A DNA stretch of 11,638 nt from an uncultured Ruminococcus sp. (GTDB taxonomy: Bacteria > Bacillota > Clostridia > Oscillospirales > Ruminococcaceae), in NCBI GenBank assembly GCA_937898375.1, contig CALEJX010000337.1, positions 1 through 11,638 on the forward strand, read 5' to 3'. The notes under the pieces are model-generated. The model was not told the origin of the DNA, searched no databases, and saw only the letters and a program-made list of their open reading frames with translations. Every line of letters starts with the position of its first letter. The stretch's first letter is position 1. Position numbers and translations under genes: made by a program. Below are positions 6,625-11,638 of this stretch, one piece after another.

Positions 6625-6708
6625 TGGTGCGGCAAACGGGACTTGAACCCGTACGTCAAGGACACACGCCCCTCAAACGTGCCTGTCTGCCAATTCCAGC
6701 ACTGCCGC
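6625..6708 (-). tRNA. tRNA-Leu (anticodon GAG), CCA encoded
   Basis: The minus-strand sequence folds as a class II tRNA. Acceptor stem GCGGCAG (6702-6708) pairs with TTGCCGC (6629-6635, one G-U), discriminator A at 6628, and CCA at 6625-6627. Anticodon stem CACGT/GCGTG has loop TTGAGGG, giving anticodon GAG, which reads CUC and CUU leucine codons. A long variable arm (TGTCCTTGACGT) and T-arm ACGGG-TTCAAGT-CCCGT are present. It appears to be transcribed alone from its own promoter. Confidence 0.95.
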
Positions 6709-6771
6709 ATTTATTATTCTTTTCGCTGAACTCTTTCGTTTCGTTCGTGTTCCGTGTCATTCAGCTTAATT

Positions 6772-6800
6772 ATTATAGCATTTATTTTACCCGTTGTCAA
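6772..6800 (-). promoter_or_regulatory. Consensus promoter of tRNA-Leu
   Basis: On the minus strand TTGACA (6795-6800) and TATAAT (6772-6777) are exact consensus hexamers with a 17-bp spacer. Transcription would start near 6765, giving a leader of about 57 nt before the tRNA 5' end. A/T tracts at about 6803-6821 directly upstream resemble an UP element. Confidence 0.88.
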
Positions 6801-6802
6801 GG

Positions 6803-6821
6803 TTTTTTTTCAAAAAAATTT
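6803..6821 (-). promoter_or_regulatory. A/T-tract upstream (UP-like) element of the tRNA promoter
   Basis: On the minus strand an AAATTTTTTT tract, a G, then eight A residues end two bases before the -35 box. Phased A and T tracts at -40 to -60 are the binding site for the RNA polymerase alpha C-terminal domain at strong stable-RNA promoters. Assignment rests on position and composition. Confidence 0.5.
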
Positions 6822-6931
6822 GACTATTTATAAATATACATGATACATACTTATTTGTATATAATACAGCCCTGCTATTGACAAATAGGTTAGGTGGTGT
6901 CACAGTTTCGCTCATTAGGAATTTATCCAAC
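6822..6931. other. AT-rich non-coding stretch between the tRNA promoter and the rplL terminator
   Basis: No gene is supported. A TATAAT at 6860-6865 and a TTGACA at 6878-6883 are present on the plus strand but in the wrong order to form a promoter together. Nothing else is recognised. Confidence 0.5.
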
Positions 6932-6962
6932 AAAAAAAGGACTTCATCACGAAGTCCTTTTT
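6932..6962. terminator. Intrinsic terminator of rplJ-rplL
   Basis: GGACTTC (6939-6945) pairs with GAAGTCC (6951-6957), extended by A/T pairs on both sides. On the minus strand the hairpin is followed by seven T residues, 20 bp after the rplL stop codon. The symmetrical tracts make it active in either direction. Confidence 0.88.
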
Positions 6963-6982
6963 ATTATGTTTGTAATGTTAAA

Positions 6983-7354
6983 TTACTTGAGCTCAACAGA
7001 AGCGCCAGCAGCCTCAAGCTTTGTCTTGATCTCCTCAGCGTCAGCCTTAGAAGCGCCTTCCTTGATAGCCTTAGGAGCGCTCTCAACGAGTTCCTTAGAC
7101 TCCTTAAGACCAAGACCTGTGATCTCTTTAACAGCCTTGATAACAGCCATCTTAGCGTCGCCGAATGAAGTCAGAACTACGTCGAACTCTGTCTTCTCCT
7201 CAGCAGCAGCGCCAGCAGCACCAGCAGCTGGAGCAGCAGCGATAGCAGCTGTTACACCGAATTCTTCCTGAATAGCGTCAACAAGCTCTGAAAGCTCGAG
7301 AACGGAAAGTTTCTTGATTTCTTCTACAAAATTCATAATCTTCTCTGAAGCCAT
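6983..7354 (-). CDS. rplL: 50S ribosomal protein L7/L12
   Basis: The product is 123 aa, normal for the family. It is the multi-copy acidic stalk protein that recruits translation GTPases to the large ribosomal subunit. Residues 1-40 form the helical dimerisation domain (LSVLELSELVDAIQEEFGV) that binds L10, followed by an Ala/Gly/Pro-rich hinge (about 40-53), then the globular C-terminal domain with FDVVLTSFGDAKMAVIKAVK and LGLKESKELVESAPKAIKEG, the factor-binding face. ATG 7352-7354 is preceded by AAAGGAG. It lies 66 bp downstream of rplJ and shares its transcript; a strong terminator follows. rpoB, the usual next gene in many bacteria, does not follow here. Confidence 0.97.
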   Translation of the reverse strand: MASEKIMNFVEEIKKLSVLELSELVDAIQEEFGVTAAIAAAPAAGAAGAAAEEKTEFDVVLTSFGDAKMAVIKAVKEITGLGLKESKELVESAPKAIKEGASKADAEEIKTKLEAAGASVELK

Positions 7355-7420
7355 GATAAAAATCTCCTTTTTATTAAATAATTTTTCGGGTCAATGCCCA
7401 TTTGTTAAGCGGCATATAAA

Positions 7421-7930
7421 TTATGCAGCCTCGTTGTCCTTGTCCACAACAGCCTGAAGTGTTGCAGCAAGCTTCTGGATAGGACCCTGAAGGGAACCAA
7501 CCAGCTGTGCAAGCAGAGTCTCTCTTGAAGGGATCTTAGAAAGAGCCTTAACGCCTGCCTCGTCATAAACGTCCTCACCAATGTAACCAGCCTTGAGGAA
7601 GAACTTTTCGTCCTTGCATTCCTCAGCAAACTTACCGAGTATTCTTGCAGGAGCTGTCTGGTCGTCGTTTGAGATAGCGATAGCTGTTGTACCCTCGAGT
7701 ACGTTTGTGATACCGTCAAGACCGGCTTCCTTAAGAGCAAATCTCAGGATAGTGTTCTTCTCAACGAAATAGCTTACGCCAGCCTCTCTCAGCTCTTTTC
7801 TGAGCTTTGTATCCTCTTCAACAGTGATACCCTTGTAATCAACGAGTACGCCTGCAGCAGAGTTCTTGAGCATTTCAACGAGCTGTGCAACTCTTTCCTT
7901 CTTAGCGGACAATGTCTTTTCGCTTGGCAT
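7421..7930 (-). CDS. rplJ: 50S ribosomal protein L10
   Basis: The product is 169 aa from ATG 7928-7930, chosen because AGAGGTG lies just upstream and because the N-terminus MPSEKTLSAKKERVAQLVEML matches L10. The frame is open further upstream to 8077, but that part is the leader RNA. L10 anchors L7/L12 dimers to 23S rRNA. Visible family features are GVLVDYKGITVEEDTKLRKELREAGV (about 29-54), KNTILRFALKEAG, and the C-terminal helix that carries the L7/L12 binding sites (LAQLVGSLQGPIQKLAATLQAV). Expression is probably autoregulated by L10 binding the leader upstream. Confidence 0.96.
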   Translation of the reverse strand: MPSEKTLSAKKERVAQLVEMLKNSAAGVLVDYKGITVEEDTKLRKELREAGVSYFVEKNTILRFALKEAGLDGITNVLEGTTAIAISNDDQTAPARILGKFAEECKDEKFFLKAGYIGEDVYDEAGVKALSKIPSRETLLAQLVGSLQGPIQKLAATLQAVVDKDNEAA

Positions 7931-7975
7931 TTCAATTTCACCTCTTTGAACTAATTTACGCAAACCGTAAACTAA

Positions 7976-8013
7976 CAAAAGAAAAATCCCTTTCGTCGCA
8001 AGACAAAAGAGAT
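7976..8013 (-). terminator. Attenuator hairpin within the rplJ leader
   Basis: On the minus strand ATCTCTTTTGTC pairs with GACGAAAGGGAT over 12 bp with two G-U pairs and loop TTGC, followed by TTTTTCTTTTG. It lies about 50 bp before the rplJ start codon, so it terminates transcription before the gene unless prevented. Confidence 0.8.
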
Positions 8014-8100
8014 ACAAAGTCATGATTACTTTGCTATTCCTTTCCTCGGCTGGACTTCCGCAGTTTCCTGCTGCCAACTGTCTTTAGATACGAATGCCCT
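7976..8100 (-). ncRNA. L10 leader: autoregulatory 5' leader of rplJ-rplL
   Basis: About 170 nt separate the predicted transcript start from rplJ. The 5' half contains GGCAGCAGGAAACUGCGG and AGCCGAGGAAAGG, resembling the L10-binding fold of Firmicutes L10 leaders (a kink-turn region). Next is a 6-bp hairpin (CAAAGT/ACTTTG, 8015-8033), then an intrinsic attenuator: 12 bp (7986-7997 with 8002-8013), loop of four, then a U-rich tail. In this class, free L10-L12 complex binds the leader and favours termination. The fold is read by eye. Confidence 0.75.
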
Positions 8101-8103
8101 AAT

Positions 8104-8132
8104 ATTATAACAGACCCTTGACCTTTTGTCAA
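8104..8132 (-). promoter_or_regulatory. Consensus promoter of rplJ-rplL
   Basis: On the minus strand TTGACA (8127-8132) and TATAAT (8104-8109) are both exact consensus with 17 bp between them. The start is predicted near 8098, just upstream of the L10 leader. Confidence 0.88.
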
Positions 8133-8143
8133 GAGTCTGTTAT
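8107..8143. repeat. 16-bp inverted repeat overlapping the rplJ promoter, possible atp operon terminator
   Basis: Arms at 8107-8122 and 8128-8143 pair over 16 bp with one G-U, around a 5-nt loop. The hairpin lies 27 bp past the atpC stop, where a terminator is expected, but the tail on the minus strand is AATATTAGG rather than a U-run. The arms contain part of the -35 box, the spacer and part of the -10 box of the rplJ promoter. Confidence 0.75.
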
Positions 8144-8169
8144 ACTTTTAATGTAAACTTTTTATGAAC

Positions 8170-8595
8170 TCAAATATTTATCTTGTGCTTTGTATACTTG
8201 CTTGATATCTTAAGCCTTGCCACAGCCTTGTTAAGAGCCGCCTGCGTGTGATAATATTCCGAAATGCTCTGCTTCTGCCTGAGCTTCTCCTCAGCTCTCT
8301 CCTTAGCGGCTTCGGCACGCTTTTCGTCTATCTCCTCAGGGCGCTCCACAGTGTCCGCAAGAAGCGTCACATATGACGGCATTATCTCCACAAAGCCGTC
8401 GCTTACCACCGCATAGTGCCACTGGTCGCCCGTTCTGTATCTCAGCTCGCCTGCGTTAAGACAGGTTATCATAGGCTGATGATTAGGCAGTATTCCAAAA
8501 GAGCCGTCCTGACCTGGGAATATAAGCTCGTCACATTCTCCCGAATAGAAAACGTGGTCGCTGGCAAGTATTTCAAGCTTGAATGTCTTTACCAT
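8170..8595 (-). CDS. atpC: F1 ATP synthase epsilon subunit
   Basis: The product is 141 aa, within the family range. ATG 8593-8595 follows AAAGGAG. The N-terminal beta-sandwich is clear: FKLEILASDHVFYSGECDELIFPGQDGSFGILPNHQPMIT (residues 5-44), with the conserved GxxGILPNH motif. The C-terminal part (about 88-135) is the Ala/Glu/Arg-rich helical hairpin that can inhibit ATP hydrolysis by extending into the F1 head. Epsilon sits on the central stalk with gamma. It is the last gene of the ATP synthase operon, 27 bp after atpD, with no further gene before the rplJ promoter. Confidence 0.95.
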   Translation of the reverse strand: MVKTFKLEILASDHVFYSGECDELIFPGQDGSFGILPNHQPMITCLNAGELRYRTGDQWHYAVVSDGFVEIMPSYVTLLADTVERPEEIDEKRAEAAKERAEEKLRQKQSISEYYHTQAALNKAVARLKISSKYTKHKINI

Positions 8596-8622
8596 TTCAG
8601 CTTCTCCTTTCGGTGAGGGTCA

Positions 8623-10017
8623 TCACTCGTTTTCAAGCTGTTTAGCCTTTTCGATAACATCGTCTATAGTGCCTGCGTTAAGGAATGCAGCCTCAGGATA
8701 TTCGTCCATTTCGCCGTCTATTATCTTCTTGAAGCCTCTGATAGTTTCTTTCAGCGGAACATACTTGCCCTCTATGCCTGTGAAGTTCTCTGCAACATGG
8801 AAAGGCTGTGAAAGGAATTTCTGTATCTTTCTCGCTCTGTAAACAGCCGTCTTGTCGGTGTCGTCAAGCTCCTCCATACCGAGGATAGAGATGATATCCT
8901 GAAGTTCCTTGTACTTCTGCAAAAGCTCCTGCGTCTTTCTTGCGACTTCGTAATGCTCCTGACCGACTACGTCAGGCTCAAGTATCCTTGAAGTTGACTC
9001 CAATGGGTCAACGGCAGGATAGATACCCTGTTCAACTATCTTTCTTGAAAGCACTGTTGTTGCGTCAAGATGTGAGAACGTGATAGCTGGCGCTGGGTCT
9101 GTCAGGTCGTCCGCAGGGACGTATACAGCCTGTACAGACGTGATAGAGCCTTGCTTTGTGGAAGCGATACGCTCCTGCAAAGCACCCATTTCGTTTGCAA
9201 GGGTCGGCTGATAACCAACGGCTGACGGCATTCTGCCCAGCAGTGCCGATACCTCAGAGCCTGCCTGAACAAATCTGAATATGTTGTCTATGAAAAGCAG
9301 TACGTCCTGATGTTCCTTGTCTCTGAAATACTCAGCCATTGTAAGTCCTGTCTGAGCAACTCTCATTCTTGATCCCGGCGGCTCGTTCATCTGACCGAAC
9401 ACTAGGGCTGTCTTTTTGATAACGCCTGAGTCTGTCATTTCGTGCCAGAGGTCATTGCCCTCTCTTGAACGCTCTCCAACGCCTGTGAAGATAGAATATC
9501 CGCCATGCTCTGTGGCAACGTTTGTGATAAGCTCCTGAATAAGCACAGTTTTACCAACGCCTGCGCCGCCGAACAGTCCTATTTTACCGCCCTTTGCATA
9601 TGGTGCAAGAAGGTCTATTACCTTTATGCCTGTTTCAAGTATCTCTGTTGCAGGCTTCTGATCTTCAAATTTTGGCGGCTCTCTGTGTATCTCCCAGTAG
9701 TCGTCAGCCTTAACAGGCTCGCCGCCGTCAATGCTCTCACCAAGGACATTGAACATTCTTCCAAGGGTAGCGTCGCCAACAGGGACTTTTATGCAAGCGC
9801 CTGTTGCAGTGACCTCCATATCCTTTTCAAGTCCGTCGCTTGAAGCCAGCATGATAGCTCTGACAGTGTTGTTGCCAAGCTGCTGAGCCACTTCCATGAC
9901 CTTTGTCTTGCCGTCAAGCTGTACAGTAAGAGCGTCCTTTATCATAGGGAGCTTGCCGTTTTCAAATTCAACGTCAACGACAGGTCCCATTATTTCAACG
10001 ATCTTTCCTTTTCCCAT
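8623..10017 (-). CDS. atpD: F1 ATP synthase beta subunit (catalytic)
   Basis: The product is 464 aa, full length. ATG at 10015-10017 follows AAAGGTG. Beta carries the catalytic nucleotide sites and couples ATP synthesis to rotation of gamma. Walker A is GGAGVGKT (150-157), the catalytic-Glu motif is GERSREGND (181-189), Walker B is LLFIDN (D244), and the adenine-pocket segment is GYQPTLANEMGALQERI (268-284). The lever motif DELSEED appears as EELDDTD (382-388), a conservative acidic variant, followed by RARKIQKFLSQPF. All key residues seen are intact. It lies between atpG and atpC with short gaps, co-transcribed. Confidence 0.98.
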   Translation of the reverse strand: MGKGKIVEIMGPVVDVEFENGKLPMIKDALTVQLDGKTKVMEVAQQLGNNTVRAIMLASSDGLEKDMEVTATGACIKVPVGDATLGRMFNVLGESIDGGEPVKADDYWEIHREPPKFEDQKPATEILETGIKVIDLLAPYAKGGKIGLFGGAGVGKTVLIQELITNVATEHGGYSIFTGVGERSREGNDLWHEMTDSGVIKKTALVFGQMNEPPGSRMRVAQTGLTMAEYFRDKEHQDVLLFIDNIFRFVQAGSEVSALLGRMPSAVGYQPTLANEMGALQERIASTKQGSITSVQAVYVPADDLTDPAPAITFSHLDATTVLSRKIVEQGIYPAVDPLESTSRILEPDVVGQEHYEVARKTQELLQKYKELQDIISILGMEELDDTDKTAVYRARKIQKFLSQPFHVAENFTGIEGKYVPLKETIRGFKKIIDGEMDEYPEAAFLNAGTIDDVIEKAKQLENE

Positions 10018-10044
10018 TTTATCTCAACACCTTTCCCGAAAGCC

Positions 10045-10929
10045 TTAACTCTCGTTCTTCTGAGCATTTGCTCCGCTTACGATTTCGGTTATCTCCTGTG
10101 TGATAGCCGCCTGTCTTGCACGGTTATACTGCAATGACAGCTCTTTTATCATCTCCGAAGCACTTGTGGTAGCGCCGCTCATGGCGGTCATTCTGGCATT
10201 CTGCTCACTAGAGAACGCCTCTACCAGCACGCCGAATATAAGACCTTTCATGTAGTTCGGCACAAGATGATCCATGACCTTTTCAGGACTTGGTCTGAAC
10301 GTTACGATATCGTGATCCTGCTTTTGCAGAGGGTGTTTAAAGTTCTCACGCTCCAGCGGAAAGAGCTTGAGTATCTCAGGCTCCATATCCATGGAATTTA
10401 TCATCTTGGTGTAAATAACATAAACTTCGTCAAGATATTTTCTCTCAAAAAGGTCTGTGACAGTTTCGGCGATAGCCCTCGCTCTGTAAAGGGTAGGGTT
10501 TTGAGCCGTGTAAAGGAACTCGGCGTCGATAGTCACGTTCTTTCTTGAAAAATAATGTCTTCCGATCTGTCCCACAACGAAAAGGCAGGTGTTCTTGTGC
10601 TTTGCCATTTCCTGCTCTGCAAGTTTTAAAACGTTGTGGTTATAAGCTCCTGCCAGACCCTTGTCGGCTGTTACCACTATGTAGCCTATCATTTTGTCCT
10701 CAGGCTTTTTCTCCTCACGCTGGTCGAAATACTTATGCTCGAACTCAGGTGTGTGGAGCAGTATGTGGTGAATGGTAGATTGGAGCTTTTCAAAGTAAGG
10801 CTCGGTGTTTTCAAGCCTTTTCTTGGCTTTTTTCAGATTTGAGGAAGAGATAAGGTACATAGCGTTTGTGATCTTCATGATCTCGCTTACGCTTGCGATC
10901 CTTTCTCTTATCTCTCTCATTCCTGCCAT
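10045..10929 (-). CDS. atpG: F1 ATP synthase gamma subunit
   Basis: The product is 294 aa. ATG 10927-10929 is chosen over the in-frame ATG 9 nt further in, because AAAGGAGG (10938-10945) lies 8 nt upstream of it. Gamma is the rotating central shaft. The N-terminal coiled-coil helix has the family pattern MREIRERIASVSEIMKITNAM with SSSNLKKAKKRL after it (canonical members read IRRRIxSVxNTxKITKAM). The middle domain has TADKGLAGAYNHNVLK, matching the conserved SDRGLCGxxN region. The C-terminal helix has EQNARMTAMSGATTSASEMI and LQYNRARQAAITQEITEIVSGA, the usual end. It lies between atpA and atpD. Confidence 0.97.
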   Translation of the reverse strand: MAGMREIRERIASVSEIMKITNAMYLISSSNLKKAKKRLENTEPYFEKLQSTIHHILLHTPEFEHKYFDQREEKKPEDKMIGYIVVTADKGLAGAYNHNVLKLAEQEMAKHKNTCLFVVGQIGRHYFSRKNVTIDAEFLYTAQNPTLYRARAIAETVTDLFERKYLDEVYVIYTKMINSMDMEPEILKLFPLERENFKHPLQKQDHDIVTFRPSPEKVMDHLVPNYMKGLIFGVLVEAFSSEQNARMTAMSGATTSASEMIKELSLQYNRARQAAITQEITEIVSGANAQKNES

Positions 10930-10958
10930 GCCTTATGCCTCCTTTCGGTGCAGAGCTT

Positions 10959-11638
10959 TTATCTGCCCTGCTTAAATTCCTTTGCGGCAGCAACTATCTT
11001 TGCGTCAAGCTCGTCTGTCATGACCTTTTTGTCATTTATCTCGGCAATGATGTCGCTGTGATTTGCCTCAAAGTAGGAAAGCATATCAAGGGTGAATTTT
11101 CTTATCTCCTTAACAGGCACGTCAAGCATGAGCTTGTGCTGTGCACAGCAGAGGATAATTACTTCCTCGTGCATTGAATAAGGGTGATAGAGCGGCTGTT
11201 TGAGTATCTCAACGAGCCTGTGACCATGGTCGAGAAGCTCCTGCGTTGTTTTGTCAAGCTCAGAGCTGAACTGTGTGAACACTTCCATTTCTCTGAACTG
11301 CGCAAGGTCGATACGAAGATTGCCTGATACTTTCTTTACTATCTTGGTCTGTGCCGCACCGCCTACACGGGATACTGAAAGACCAACGTTTACAGCAGGT
11401 CTTACGCCTGAGAAGAACAGCTCTGTTTCAAGGAATATCTGTCCGTCTGTGATAGAAATAACGTTTGTAGGGATATATGCGGAAACGTCGCCTGCCTGTG
11501 TTTCGATTATAGGCAGGGCAGTGATAGAGCCGCCGCCGTGAGCGTCGTCAAGTCTGCATGAACGCTCAAGAAGTCTTGAATGAAGATAGAATACATCTCC
11601 AGGATAAGCCTCACGTCCAGGAGCTCTCTTTAACAGGA
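10959..11638 (-). CDS. atpA: F1 ATP synthase alpha subunit, C-terminal part (5' end outside window)
   Basis: The frame is open from the window edge to TAA at 10959-10961, about 226 codons, so the N-terminus and Walker A are not seen. Visible parts match the alpha subunit: LKRAPGREAYPGDVFYLHSR near the edge, then GGGSITALPIIETQAGDVSAYIPTNVISITDGQIFL, then FFSGVRPAVNVGLSVSRVGGAAQ (where R in SVSRVG is the conserved arginine finger reaching the catalytic site on beta). A C-terminal helical bundle follows, ending in AAAKEFKQGR. Alpha carries the non-catalytic nucleotide sites. It lies 29 bp upstream of atpG in the same operon. Confidence 0.96.
   Translation of the reverse strand, partial: LLKRAPGREAYPGDVFYLHSRLLERSCRLDDAHGGGSITALPIIETQAGDVSAYIPTNVISITDGQIFLETELFFSGVRPAVNVGLSVSRVGGAAQTKIVKKVSGNLRIDLAQFREMEVFTQFSSELDKTTQELLDHGHRLVEILKQPLYHPYSMHEEVIILCCAQHKLMLDVPVKEIRKFTLDMLSYFEANHSDIIAEINDKKVMTDELDAKIVAAAKEFKQGR

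Noticed and set aside
6894..7271. Plus-strand open frame of 125 codons rich in Ala and Ser
   Set aside because: It is the antisense shadow of rplL, whose Ala-rich hinge produces the composition.
7931..8077. 49-residue N-terminal extension of L10
   Set aside because: The segment is the rplJ leader with attenuator; L10 homology begins at MPSEKTLSAKKERV, which has its own AGAGGTG site.
8623..10017. DELSEED motif loss in AtpD (EELDDTD) as a sign of altered function
   Set aside because: The replacement keeps the acidic character, and variation at this loop is common; all catalytic residues seen are intact.

Overview
The window looks like chromosome from a Ruminococcus-like gut Clostridium-group bacterium (Oscillospiraceae/Ruminococcaceae). 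The supporting signs are strong AGGAGG-type ribosome binding sites, sigma-A promoters with near-perfect TTGACA/TATAAT boxes, F1 ATP synthase subunits of Firmicutes type, and a BspA-type leucine-rich repeat protein. The genus is inferred from protein character only.

Layout. (1) Positions 1-740, minus strand: a WYL-domain transcription regulator whose C-terminus is cut by the window edge. It is divergent from (2) a plus-strand cassette at 989-5539: a large AAA+ ATPase of the CbxX/CfqX (SpoVK-like) type with an apparently degenerate first AAA-like region, a leucine-rich repeat protein without a signal peptide that is split by one in-frame TAA, and a calcineurin-like phosphoesterase with altered catalytic motifs. 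The genes are 16 bp apart or overlap by 4 bp, so they are probably one transcript. (3) Positions 5550-6460: two small genes of unknown function, divergent from each other around a 16-bp perfect palindrome that carries a -10 box. (4) Positions 6534-6800: two back-to-back terminator hairpins, a minus-strand tRNA-Leu(GAG) with encoded CCA, and its consensus promoter with an A/T-tract upstream element. (5) Positions 6930-8143, minus strand: rplJ-rplL (ribosomal proteins L10 and L7/L12) with an L10-type leader and attenuator, and a promoter lying inside a 16-bp inverted repeat. (6) Positions 8170-11638, minus strand: the distal part of the F-type ATP synthase operon, in transcription order atpA (partial), atpG, atpD, atpC.

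The right half (tRNA, ribosomal proteins, ATP synthase) is housekeeping and well conserved. The left half (regulator, AAA+ ATPase, LRR protein, phosphoesterase) looks accessory and is the best candidate for an undescribed system: a regulated ATPase with a cytoplasmic repeat protein as possible partner and a phosphoesterase-like third component. Its function cannot be read from the sequence, and the nonsense codon in the LRR gene suggests it may be damaged in this strain.
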